8,571 nucleotides of DNA from JAUXIQ01 sp030620925 [NCBI: Nitrospinota bacterium] (GCA_030620925.1 JAUXIQ010000064.1:1-8571); one strand, 5' to 3'; shown: positions 1 through 6,028, counted from the first letter of the stretch. Program-made: numbers and translations. The notes: generated by a model not told the origin, from the letters alone.

Positions 1-44
1 CGGCGTTTATGCGCTGTTCGCCTGCGTAAATCCATCGATTTCAG

Positions 45-49
45 AGGAG
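45..49 (+). promoter_or_regulatory. Ribosome binding site of the thiamine-binding-family gene
   Basis: AGGAG lies 7 bases before the ATG at 57, within an AGAGGAGA run. It fixes the start codon. No promoter is visible in the 56 bases before the gene, so the gene may be transcribed from further upstream. Confidence 0.8.
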
Positions 50-56
50 AAGAAAA

Positions 57-362
57 ATGTTGGCTTTCTTCAGCGTTTCGCCGGCCGGCAAAGGGGAACA
101 CCTGAGCGAGTACGTAGCTAAAAGCCTTGAGCTCATAGAAACAAGCGGGCTCGATTACATGCTGGGGCCCATGGGGACCACCGTGGAAGGTGAACCGGAG
201 GAAATTTTCGACCTGATAAAGCGCTGCCACATGCAAATGAGAGAAGTAGCAGACCGCGTCGGCACTTCCATAAAAATAGACGATCACGTGGGGCGCAAGG
301 GACGGCTTTCGGGGAAGGTGAAATCGGTTGAAAAAGCACTGGGACACGAAGTTAAAAAATAA
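57..362 (+). CDS. MTH1187/YkoF-like thiamine-binding family protein (DUF77)
   Basis: This 101-residue protein is full length for the small MTH1187 family (Pfam Thiamine_BP, formerly DUF77), whose members are ferredoxin-like alpha/beta proteins of about 100 residues that form oligomers. Recognisable family features are the first strand (residues 2-8, LAFFSVS), the GPMGT turn at 37-41 followed by the EGE acidic stretch, the IKIDDH strand at 72-77, and the K-G-R-L-x-x-K-V segment at 81-88. The usual family motif is KIDDR; here it is KIDDH. There is no signal peptide or membrane segment, so it should be cytoplasmic. Family knowledge suggests binding of thiamine or a related small molecule, but the physiological role is poorly defined and no thiamine genes or TPP riboswitch are in the window. 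It converges on pilM with an 80-base gap. The family call is confident; the ligand is inferred. Confidence 0.85.
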   Translation: MLAFFSVSPAGKGEHLSEYVAKSLELIETSGLDYMLGPMGTTVEGEPEEIFDLIKRCHMQMREVADRVGTSIKIDDHVGRKGRLSGKVKSVEKALGHEVKK

Positions 363-420
363 TCTGAGGGAATTACATATAAGCGCATAAAATCGGGCAG
401 GATTGAGGGGAATCAGATTA
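360..420. repeat. 8-bp inverted repeat in the convergent gap between the thiamine-binding gene and pilM
   Basis: TAATCTGA (360-367, starting in the stop codon) is perfectly complementary to TCAGATTA (413-420), with 45 bases between. A smaller GATT/AATC hairpin (401-404 with 411-414) could form as an alternative. There is no T-run on either strand, so it does not look like a classical intrinsic terminator. It may be a folded 3' end or chance. I see no other terminator in this gap. Confidence 0.3.
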
Positions 421-442
421 AGGTGGGGTACGCTTTCTAAGC

Positions 443-1528
443 TCAGGCTGAGGTTACTAACTTATCTTCGAATTTTCGCATGGCGAGGCCCACCCCCACA
501 ACAGCTATGGGGGCCATATACTCTATATATTCGGGGTCGTAAACTTTCTCGTTCACTTCGATTTTCCTGAAGGAATTCGCTATCTCCACGGGTATATCCA
601 GTTTTCCCGACATAAACTTATCGATCCCCTCGATCTTGGCCGTGCCTCCGGTCAGTAAAATTTTCTCTATAGCAGCCTCTGAAGTCTCTCGGAATAGCTC
701 GAATGAGTTGCTGACCTCGGAGCACAATTCCTCCAGGGCTTCTATTATTATTCCCTTTATTTTGAGAGGCGAGATTCCTTCCATCACCGCCCCTTTCTTC
801 AACTGCTCGGCCATTTCCACGTCTATTTCCAGCTCATCGCGAATGGTAAAAGTAATCACATCCCCCCCGCAGTTGATATCTCTCGTGAAAGTGGTGATGC
901 CCTCCTCCAGTATGTTTACACTGGTTACACCGGCTCCCGCGTCTATTAGAGCTATCACGGCGTCTTCATCCACCCCGTAATTCAGTTCATACCCGTTTTC
1001 GATGGCGAAAACGTCCACATCCACAACGATGGGATTGAGACCGGCCTCCTCGACCAGAGACTTATAATCGTTTACCTTCTCTTGCTCCGCGGCTATCAAG
1101 AGCACTTCGCGCTGAGCGTCTTCATCGTCTTCAATTGTTTCACTCTCGGATATGATATGGTAATCGAGGGCGGCTTCGGAGACATCGAAAGGAATATACT
1201 GCTCGGCCTCTATGCTCAGCAGGTCCCCGACGTCGTATTCTGAGGAAGCCGGCAGGGTTATCTTTTTTATTACCACAGCCCTTCCAGGAATAGCCACTAC
1301 AGCGTTCTTCGTGCTTACGTTCTCTGTGCTCACAAGGGTTCGAATGGCGTTGACAATGACTTCCGGTTTCTCGATGTTATCCTCGTAGATGGTTTCTCTT
1401 TCAAGCTCGAAGCTACCGAATGCCTTAAGAGAATGTCCCCCTTTGGCCTCCTCAAGCTGCACCAATTTTACTGAATTGCTTCCGATGTCTATGCCTACGA
1501 CGGGGTCTTTTTTGGAGGGAAACAACAT
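443..1528 (-). CDS. pilM: Type IV pilus assembly protein PilM (actin-like ATPase)
   Basis: A 361-residue protein, normal length for PilM, the cytoplasmic FtsA/actin-like component that in known systems binds the N-terminal tail of PilN and links the inner-membrane alignment complex to the motor. The N-terminal nucleotide-binding loop is VVGIDIGSNSVKLVQ (residues 10-24, with D14 and G16). The second phosphate loop is ALIDAGAG (193-200, D196), and the adenosine loop is ILLTGGTAKIEG (about 290-301). The region between the two phosphate loops is the expected SHS2-like insertion. There is no signal peptide or membrane helix. The start is ATG at 1528, preceded by AAGGA; an in-frame TTG five codons upstream overlaps that Shine-Dalgarno sequence and is unlikely. 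It lies 74 bases downstream of the PilB-like ATPase on the same strand and is probably co-transcribed. The usual partners pilN, pilO and pilQ are not next to it: the gene is followed by a convergent unrelated gene. Confidence 0.92.
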   Translation of the reverse strand: MLFPSKKDPVVGIDIGSNSVKLVQLEEAKGGHSLKAFGSFELERETIYEDNIEKPEVIVNAIRTLVSTENVSTKNAVVAIPGRAVVIKKITLPASSEYDVGDLLSIEAEQYIPFDVSEAALDYHIISESETIEDDEDAQREVLLIAAEQEKVNDYKSLVEEAGLNPIVVDVDVFAIENGYELNYGVDEDAVIALIDAGAGVTSVNILEEGITTFTRDINCGGDVITFTIRDELEIDVEMAEQLKKGAVMEGISPLKIKGIIIEALEELCSEVSNSFELFRETSEAAIEKILLTGGTAKIEGIDKFMSGKLDIPVEIANSFRKIEVNEKVYDPEYIEYMAPIAVVGVGLAMRKFEDKLVTSA

Positions 1529-1535
1529 GGCTTTT

Positions 1536-1540
1536 TCCTT
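1536..1540 (-). promoter_or_regulatory. Ribosome binding site deciding the pilM start
   Basis: On the minus strand AAGGA sits 7 bases before ATG 1528. Because it overlaps codons 1-3 of the longer TTG-initiated reading (TTG at 1543), it argues for the ATG start and a 361-residue PilM. Confidence 0.7.
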
Positions 1541-1602
1541 CAAAGATAGTCTATTAACTCAAGAGGCTTCTCTTTTCAAAGCCCCATTCCCCATAGCTTT
1601 TC

Positions 1603-3933
1603 CTAATCGGCCGGACGAATGGGAACCCGCTTCTCTGGTTTCGCAGCCTTTGGGGGTTCCTGAACTTTATTCTTCTCCTTATTCTTATCTTTATCCTTAT
1701 CGTTATTCTTATCGATATCTGTTTCCTTATTCTGACCGCTCAGCCGCAGGTTTGCCTCCTGGAGCCTGTTCGAAAGCGAGCTGATCAGCTTGAGAGATAT
1801 ATCGGGATATTTTTCGATGGTTTCTTTGAGCTTATCCCCCGGGAATAGTTTTACAACACTCTTACCTTTGGACCACACCGAAAACGGCCTGGCAGAACCG
1901 GTCACCGCGCTCATCTCACCGAAGTATTCCCCGGGCTGAGTTATTTCCCCCACTGTTACTCCATCGACGGTCATCACCAAACGACCCTGGATAAGTTTGT
2001 AGAAACTGTCGTCACTGTTGCCCTCTTTGATGACCAGGTCTCCATCCTCATACACCTTTTCATCGGGGTTCAGCAGATAGGCGGGCATCATCTCCTTTTC
2101 TTTTATCGTCTTTCTTAAAACCTCATCGAGTGTGGTTACCCCTTCTTTGACCTTAATCAGCCCTTCCTGCCTCAGGGTATTCATGCCTTCCTTCATCGAT
2201 ATTTTCCTGAGCTGGTGTTCGGTCACGTTTGCGGTTATGGCTTCCTTGACAACTTCGTTCACTTCCAATATCTCGTATATCGCTACCCGCCCTTTAAAAC
2301 CTGTTCCTCCACAGGTGGGGCATCCCCGCCCGTAATACAGTCGCAACTTGGAGAATTCATGCGGCAAGAAGCCCGCCTCTTTAAGCATGCCGGCGTTTAT
2401 TCTGGTCACCGGTGTTTTGCATTCCTGGCAAATCCGCCTCAGCAGTCTCTGGGATACCACCATGGAAACCGATGACGCGACCATGTATGACGGCACACCG
2501 ATATCGATCAGTCGGCCTATGGTAGCGGGACAGTCGTTGGTATGCAGCGTGCTGAAAACCATGTGGCCGGTCATAGCTGCCTTGATGGCGATATCGGCGG
2601 TCTCCAGGTCACGGATTTCACCTACCATGATGATATCAGGGTCCTGCCTGAGAAAAGACCTCAAGGCGGCAGCGAAGGTAAGGCCAACGTCTTCTCTCAC
2701 CAACACCTGGTTGATGCCCTTGAAGTTGAACTCCACGGGGTCTTCCGCCGTCAATATCTTGCGATCAGGTGTATTAAGCACGTTGAGGGCTGAATAGAGG
2801 GTAGTGGTTTTTCCGCTTCCCGTGGGGCCGGTGACTAAAACCAGGCCGTAGGGTTTATAAATGGTCCTCTTGAATATCTCGTAGCCATCCTCCGTGAAAC
2901 CGAGCTTGGTCAAATTAACGTTGAGGTTGGATTTATCAAGAATACGGAGAACGATGGACTCCCCGAAAAGTGTGGGAAGCGTGGAGACACGGAAATCGAC
3001 TTCTTTCTGGGCCCCCACTTTCATTTTGATTCGGCCGTCTTGCGGCACACGGCGCTCAGATATATCCAGGTGCGAGAGTATTTTTATCCTGGAGGTGATT
3101 GCGTTCTTCAACTGAAGGGGCAGGTTCATAGACTGAAAAAGAGACCCGTCCAGCCTGTACCTGACGTAAAAAGCTTTCTCGAACGGCTCTATGTGAACGT
3201 CGCTTATGCCGTCTTTAACAGCTTTGATCAATATACCGTTCACCAGTTTTATAATGGGGGCGTCTTCTGCTTTGTATAATTCCGCCTCTTCCTTTTGCGT
3301 CAACACCTCTATTGACATGTCATCCGCCGCCTCGGAAGCGAGGGAGCCGAAATCATCAATATCCTGCATGGATACAGTCTCTTCCTGCTCCTCCACAACC
3401 ACAGGCGTGGCGTCTATAAGGCTCTTATACTCTTCCTCGCTTATCTTGTAGTACTTTTTATAGGCTTCTGCGATGCTCTTTTCCGTGGCCACGTAAGCTT
3501 TTATGGATAGCTTTGTCTTGCTCTGGAGGGTTTCGACAGTGAGGAAGTTCGTGGGGTCTGCCATGGCCACGGTGAGGACATCATTCTGAGTTTCTATGGG
3601 GAAGACGAAATGCTCGCTGGCCAGTTCATAAGGGACCAGGTTTGTAACTTCTTCCTTAATCTTATGCTGAGCGATATCTATGATAGGGAAATTATACTGG
3701 CGGCTTAAGAAATTGACTATGGTATCGTCCTCGATATAGCCCAATTTCACCAGTACGCTGCCCAGCCTGCCCGCGTTCTTCTTCTGGAATTGAAGCGCCT
3801 CGTCCAATTGATACTTGGTTATCTGGCCGGCGCGAAGTAAAAGTTCTCCTATTTTCCGTTTGGCTCTATCGGAGGACCCGTCACGGACAGTCTTCTTGAA
3901 GGCAGTTTTCCTTTCGTCAAGCTGAGGAGCCAT
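1603..3933 (-). CDS. pilB: PilB/GspE-type pilus or secretion assembly ATPase with MshEN and C-terminal cyclic-nucleotide-binding domain
   Basis: A 776-residue hexameric secretion ATPase that would power pilus extension (or pseudopilus assembly) at the inner membrane. Domains in order are as follows. MshEN/T2SSE_N is at about 27-150, with two 24-residue motifs at 27-50 and 56-79 separated by five residues, the pattern known to bind c-di-GMP in MshE. The ATPase core is at about 205-610, with Walker A GPTGSGKTTT (369-378), Asp box TAEDPVEF (395-402), Walker B DPDIIMVGEIRD (431-442, E439) and His box STLHTND (461-467). A zinc-type tetracysteine is C502, C505, C538, C541. An extra CAP_ED cyclic-nucleotide-binding domain spans about 620-735, with FGE (E673) and R682 at the usual ligand-contact places. 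A charged tail is at 735-756, then a Pro/Lys-rich end. Typical PilB or GspE proteins are about 500-570 residues, so the last 160 or so are an addition. ATG 3933 has AAAGGA upstream. The gene is first of two with pilM. PilB versus GspE is chosen from the pilM neighbour; PilT is excluded by the N-terminal domain and tetracysteine. Confidence 0.93.
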   Translation of the reverse strand: MAPQLDERKTAFKKTVRDGSSDRAKRKIGELLLRAGQITKYQLDEALQFQKKNAGRLGSVLVKLGYIEDDTIVNFLSRQYNFPIIDIAQHKIKEEVTNLVPYELASEHFVFPIETQNDVLTVAMADPTNFLTVETLQSKTKLSIKAYVATEKSIAEAYKKYYKISEEEYKSLIDATPVVVEEQEETVSMQDIDDFGSLASEAADDMSIEVLTQKEEAELYKAEDAPIIKLVNGILIKAVKDGISDVHIEPFEKAFYVRYRLDGSLFQSMNLPLQLKNAITSRIKILSHLDISERRVPQDGRIKMKVGAQKEVDFRVSTLPTLFGESIVLRILDKSNLNVNLTKLGFTEDGYEIFKRTIYKPYGLVLVTGPTGSGKTTTLYSALNVLNTPDRKILTAEDPVEFNFKGINQVLVREDVGLTFAAALRSFLRQDPDIIMVGEIRDLETADIAIKAAMTGHMVFSTLHTNDCPATIGRLIDIGVPSYMVASSVSMVVSQRLLRRICQECKTPVTRINAGMLKEAGFLPHEFSKLRLYYGRGCPTCGGTGFKGRVAIYEILEVNEVVKEAITANVTEHQLRKISMKEGMNTLRQEGLIKVKEGVTTLDEVLRKTIKEKEMMPAYLLNPDEKVYEDGDLVIKEGNSDDSFYKLIQGRLVMTVDGVTVGEITQPGEYFGEMSAVTGSARPFSVWSKGKSVVKLFPGDKLKETIEKYPDISLKLISSLSNRLQEANLRLSGQNKETDIDKNNDKDKDKNKEKNKVQEPPKAAKPEKRVPIRPAD
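1667..1732. repeat. 11-unit hexanucleotide tandem repeat (TTATYN-type) inside the ATPase gene
   Basis: Read on the plus strand, eleven consecutive 6-base units run TTATTC, TTCTCC, TTATTC, TTATCT, TTATCC, TTATCG, TTATTC, TTATCG, ATATCT, GTTTCC, TTATTC. On the coding strand they encode eleven dipeptides, mostly Asp/Asn/Glu-Lys, forming residues 735-756 after the cyclic-nucleotide-binding domain. Units are degenerate, so the array is not freshly expanded. Because each unit is two codons, any gain or loss keeps the frame and only changes linker length. Confidence 0.85.
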
Positions 3934-3942
3934 TTCTTATCA

Positions 3943-3958
3943 TCCTTTTACAAAAGGA
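3943..3958 (-). promoter_or_regulatory. Hairpin sequestering the Shine-Dalgarno site of the PilB-like ATPase
   Basis: The plus strand reads TCCTTTTACAAAAGGA, a near-perfect palindrome. In the minus-strand mRNA, UCCUUUU (from 3958 to 3952) can pair with AAAAGGA (3949 to 3943), and the latter is the Shine-Dalgarno sequence, 9 bases before ATG 3933. With a realistic loop of UUGUAA the stem is five base pairs, so it is only moderately stable. It would hide the ribosome binding site unless melted. The RBS assignment is solid; the regulatory role is inferred. Confidence 0.5.
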
Positions 3959-4065
3959 ATTTTTTACGATATAAACAAAATGTATGATTGTCTCATTATG
4001 GTTGCAGATGTGGGATATTCGAAAACTACACTATTAAGATTAAGCATTCTATTGTAGCCCAAAAT

Positions 4066-4191
4066 TGCCTATCTTAATATTATAAGTTGGCGTTTTAAAT
4101 ACGTCAAGTTTTAACCCTGAAAACCCCGTTTACGCATTTAGCGTTTAAATATAGGCATTTGCCCATCCCAAAACTCTTGCCTATATCTATA
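4066..4191. repeat. Three copies of a TGCCTAT motif around the divergent promoters
   Basis: A 14-base motif, consensus TGCCTATATYTAWA, occurs at 4066-4079 (+), 4144-4157 (-) and 4178-4191 (+). Copies two and three form a perfect 9-base inverted repeat, ATATAGGCA (4149-4157) and TGCCTATAT (4178-4186), with 20 bases between. Copy one overlaps the predicted transcription start and the -10 element of the pilB promoter. This spacing resembles a set of binding sites for a dimeric regulator. No regulator is identifiable from the window. Confidence 0.4.
4079..4107 (-). promoter_or_regulatory. Sigma-70/sigma-A promoter for the pilB-pilM operon
   Basis: On the minus strand, TTGACG (4107-4102) and a perfect TATAAT (4084-4079) are separated by exactly 17 bases. 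This is the best core promoter in the window. The predicted transcript starts near 4072 and has an untranslated leader of about 140 bases before ATG 3933. Confidence 0.8.
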
Positions 4192-4219
4192 TCGAATAAG
4201 TTGAAGGAACTCTTGAGGG

Positions 4220-4249
4220 TTGATGTGAAATCTTTTTTTATGCTATCAT
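4220..4249 (+). promoter_or_regulatory. Candidate promoter for nth (extended -10)
   Basis: TTGATG (4220-4225) and TATCAT (4244-4249) are 18 bases apart, and TG at 4241-4242 gives an extended -10 element. Transcription would start near 4256, roughly 45 bases before the nth start. The 12-base palindrome AGTTTATAAACT (4273-4284) would lie in this leader. Confidence 0.55.
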
Positions 4250-4303
4250 TGAGATTAGTTTAATATTGTCGGAGTTTATAAACTTAACTGATTGAATTTA
4301 TTA

Positions 4304-4963
4304 ATGATATTTAAAAGGGATAGGCGATTGACCTCTCAGGCCGGCGAGATTTTCGACATCCTGGACGACCACTATCCCGAGGCGGCCATCGCCCTCAACT
4401 TCGAGAGCCCCCTGCAGCTTTTAGTGGCCATCATCCTGGCCGCCCAGTGCACCGATGAAAGGGTAAATTCTGTCACCGAAGGTCTTTTCAGGAAGTACCC
4501 CACTGTAAAGGATTACGCCGGGGTAAAGCTCCAGGAATTGGAGGAAGACATAAGGTCCACCGGATTCTACCGGAATAAGGCCAAAAGCATTAAGAACGCC
4601 GCCGCCCTGATAGTTGACGAGTTCAATGACAAGGTACCTGATAACCTGGACGACCTGGTTAAACTTCCGGGTATAGGCCGAAAATCCGCCAACATAATCC
4701 TCAACGAATGCTTCGACACCCCTGCCATTGGGGTAGACACTCACGTCCTGCGCTTAAGCCGGCGGCTGGGCTTCTCAGACGAGAAGAATCCGGACAAGGT
4801 GGAGAAAGACCTGTGCGCTGTAATTCCGTCGGAGAAATGGCACCGGGTTACCCGCGTGCTCACCCTGCATGGAAAAACCCTGTGCAGCGCCAGAAAACCA
4901 CTTTGCGGCCAGTGCCCCGTGGAGAAGCTTTGTGCATGGCGTAAAACCGAATCCGGCTCATGA
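4304..4963 (+). CDS. nth: Endonuclease III (DNA N-glycosylase/AP lyase, HhH-GPD, 4Fe-4S)
   Basis: Base-excision-repair enzyme removing oxidised pyrimidines and cleaving the abasic site. The 219-residue product matches the usual 210-220. Residue numbers here are from the ATG at 4304. The helix-hairpin-helix is LPGIGRKSANIILN (121-134), with catalytic lysine K127 in GRKSAN (E. coli K120). The catalytic aspartate is D145 in VDTH (E. coli D138). The iron-sulfur cluster ligands are C194, C201, C204 and C210, in the exact C-x6-C-x2-C-x5-C spacing. LAAQCTDERVN (45-55) matches the conserved SAQATD region. Neither start is well supported: an in-frame TTG at 4292 would add four residues, and no good Shine-Dalgarno site precedes either codon. 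GGAG at 4271-4274 is too far from both. ATG is preferred by codon type. It is probably monocistronic from the promoter at 4220-4249, as the next gene begins 100 bases on. Confidence 0.95.
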   Translation: MIFKRDRRLTSQAGEIFDILDDHYPEAAIALNFESPLQLLVAIILAAQCTDERVNSVTEGLFRKYPTVKDYAGVKLQELEEDIRSTGFYRNKAKSIKNAAALIVDEFNDKVPDNLDDLVKLPGIGRKSANIILNECFDTPAIGVDTHVLRLSRRLGFSDEKNPDKVEKDLCAVIPSEKWHRVTRVLTLHGKTLCSARKPLCGQCPVEKLCAWRKTESGS

Positions 4964-5047
4964 TACAGATGTCTGTTTTAGGATAGTAGTTGTTATTTCT
5001 TTGCCGGTGGGTGAATGCGCCCTTAAGATCAACCCGTTTTGAGGAAG

Positions 5048-5053
5048 AGGAGG
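5048..5053 (+). promoter_or_regulatory. Ribosome binding site of the enoyl-CoA hydratase
   Basis: AGGAGG, 10 bases before ATG 5064, sits within a longer GA-rich tract (5041-5063). The preceding 100 bases after nth show no clear promoter or intrinsic terminator; a weak ACAGA/TCTGT hairpin followed by TTT at 4965-4979 is too short to call. Confidence 0.75.
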
Positions 5054-5063
5054 AGAAAAGAGA

Positions 5064-5840
5064 ATGGACACCGTAATTTACGAAATCAAAGACAAGATAG
5101 CCTACATTACCATCAACCGGCCTGAAGCCTACAACGCATGCGATCAACCCACCTACGATCGGCTCTCAGAAGTCTGGCACGATTTCCGGGATAATGAAGA
5201 CGCCTGGGTGGCCATCCTCACCGGCATGGGAGAGAAAGCCTTCTGCGCCGGCAGCGACATCAAGCTCAATTTCTCCTTCATGCCCCATCCCTCCGAAGCT
5301 TTCGAGCCTCAGGCCGATAGGGACATAATGCGGGGGCTGGACATTTGGAAACCCATCATTGCGGCCGTTAACGGGCACTGCAACGGCGGGGGCATGGAGA
5401 TGGCCCTATCCTGTGATATAAGGGTCGCCTCGGAGAACGCCCAGTTCGGCCTGGGCGAGGTGAAGCTGGGTCTTCTGCCCGGCGGAGGAGGAACGCAAAG
5501 GCTCCCCAGGACGGTTCCCCTCTGCCACGCCCTGTGGATGCTCTACACCGGCGAGCGGATCGACGCCCAGGAGGCTTACCGGATAGGTCTGGTGAATAAA
5601 GTAGTCCCTCTTGCCGATCTCATGCCCACCGCTGAAGAGATGGCCGGGAAAATCCTGGCCGCCGGCCCCCTGTCGGTTAGGGCCATCAAACAGGCAGCCA
5701 TAAGAGGAATGAGCATGCCCCTCGAGGACGGCCTGGGGTTGGAAGCGCAACTTTTCCGCCTCCTGCGTGTAACCGAGGACAGTGTGGAAGGCCCCCGGGC
5801 TTTCGCCGAGAAACGCCCGGCGGAGTGGAAAGCCAGGTAG
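5064..5840 (+). CDS. Enoyl-CoA hydratase/isomerase (crotonase family)
   Basis: A 258-residue, full-length crotonase-fold protein, expected to be a cytoplasmic hexamer adding water across the double bond of a 2-enoyl-CoA, as in beta-oxidation. The first oxyanion-hole segment is AFCAGSDIKL (59-68). The second is NGGGMEMALSCDIRVA (107-122). Both catalytic glutamates of the rat enzyme (E144 and E164) are present, as E112 in GGGMEMA and E132 in GLGEVKLG, which favours true hydratase activity over isomerase or hydrolase members lacking one of them. The GLLPGGGGTQRLPR segment (136-149) and C-terminal AFAEKRPAEW (246-255) are also typical. The chain-length preference cannot be read. ATG 5064 has a strong AGGAGG. 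It is followed by a hairpin and then the mutase-like gene with its own promoter, so it is probably its own transcription unit, though a shared acyl-CoA pathway is possible. Confidence 0.93.
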   Translation: MDTVIYEIKDKIAYITINRPEAYNACDQPTYDRLSEVWHDFRDNEDAWVAILTGMGEKAFCAGSDIKLNFSFMPHPSEAFEPQADRDIMRGLDIWKPIIAAVNGHCNGGGMEMALSCDIRVASENAQFGLGEVKLGLLPGGGGTQRLPRTVPLCHALWMLYTGERIDAQEAYRIGLVNKVVPLADLMPTAEEMAGKILAAGPLSVRAIKQAAIRGMSMPLEDGLGLEAQLFRLLRVTEDSVEGPRAFAEKRPAEWKAR

Positions 5841-5858
5841 CAGGTTAACGGGTATTGA

Positions 5859-5892
5859 GGTAAGGGGGCTCTCAGACTGGCGCCCCCTTACC
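5859..5892 (+). terminator. Strong GC-rich hairpin after the enoyl-CoA hydratase
   Basis: GGTAAGGGGGC (5859-5869) pairs perfectly with GCCCCCTTACC (5882-5892): an 11-base-pair stem with a 12-base loop, beginning 19 bases after the stop codon. It is followed by GCTCCTTCG rather than a T-run, so it is not a textbook intrinsic terminator. It may act as a U-less terminator or as a 3'-end stabiliser. It insulates the hydratase from the next promoter. Confidence 0.6.
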
Positions 5893-5945
5893 GCTCCTTC
5901 GAGTCAAAGAGCGCCTCAGCGATGGGCCGTAAAATCGTTGTGTGC

Positions 5946-5984
5946 TTGACAATTGAGGATTTTTATTATGGGGAATGTTATAAT
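5946..5984 (+). promoter_or_regulatory. Extended -10 promoter for the mutase-like gene
   Basis: TGTTATAAT (5976-5984) is a perfect extended -10 element in an AT-rich stretch. The -35 side is unusual: TTGAGG (5953-5958) is 20 bases upstream and the better TTGACA (5946-5951) is 27 bases upstream, both longer than the normal 16-18. The extended -10 may suffice, or the long spacing may need an activator. Transcription would start near 5991, giving a leader of about 45 bases. ACAATT (5949-5954) and AATTGT (5991-5996) form a short inverted repeat flanking the core. Confidence 0.6.
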
Positions 5985-6022
5985 GAATATAATTGTAATA
6001 AAGCAATGGGAACATCCATTTT

Positions 6023-6028
6023 AAGGAG
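6023..6028 (+). promoter_or_regulatory. Ribosome binding site deciding the mutase-like start
   Basis: AAGGAG ends 7 bases before ATG 6036. An in-frame ATG at 5922 would start upstream of the promoter -10 element and has no comparable ribosome binding site, and the extra 38 residues look unlike the family, so 6036 is the start. Confidence 0.85.

Larger units (their letters stand above)
3934..4303. other. AT-rich divergent intergenic control region between the pilus operon and nth
   Basis: About 370 bases with no convincing gene and much lower GC than the flanking genes. It holds, from left to right, a hairpin over the ATPase Shine-Dalgarno site (3943-3958), a leader of about 140 bases, a near-consensus minus-strand promoter (4079-4107), three copies of a TGCCTAT motif (4066-4191), a plus-strand promoter candidate for nth (4220-4249) and a 12-base palindrome AGTTTATAAACT (4273-4284). 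I compared the leader by eye with the c-di-GMP (GEMM-I) riboswitch core and saw no match. Confidence 0.7.

Noticed and set aside
1-56. Possible tail of an upstream gene ending at the TAA at 27-29 (frame 3)
   Set aside because: Only nine codons are visible and the other two frames are open too, so no gene can be identified.
1529-1543. TTG start five codons upstream for pilM
   Set aside because: The codons overlap the Shine-Dalgarno sequence of the ATG at 1528.
2348-2797. 149-codon plus-strand frame opposite the pilus ATPase
   Set aside because: It is antisense to the Walker and His-box region of a certain gene and is explained by codon bias.
3934-4072. c-di-GMP riboswitch in the pilus ATPase leader
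   Set aside because: The leader is AU-rich and I could not find the GEMM-I core by eye; only the Shine-Dalgarno hairpin is visible.
4273-4284. Palindrome AGTTTATAAACT before nth as an operator
   Set aside because: A 12-base palindrome is expected by chance once or twice in a window this size, more so in AT-rich DNA; noted only as part of the intergenic region.
4965-4979. Terminator after nth (ACAGA/TCTGT then TTT)
   Set aside because: The stem is five pairs at most with a two-base loop and low GC, too weak to call.
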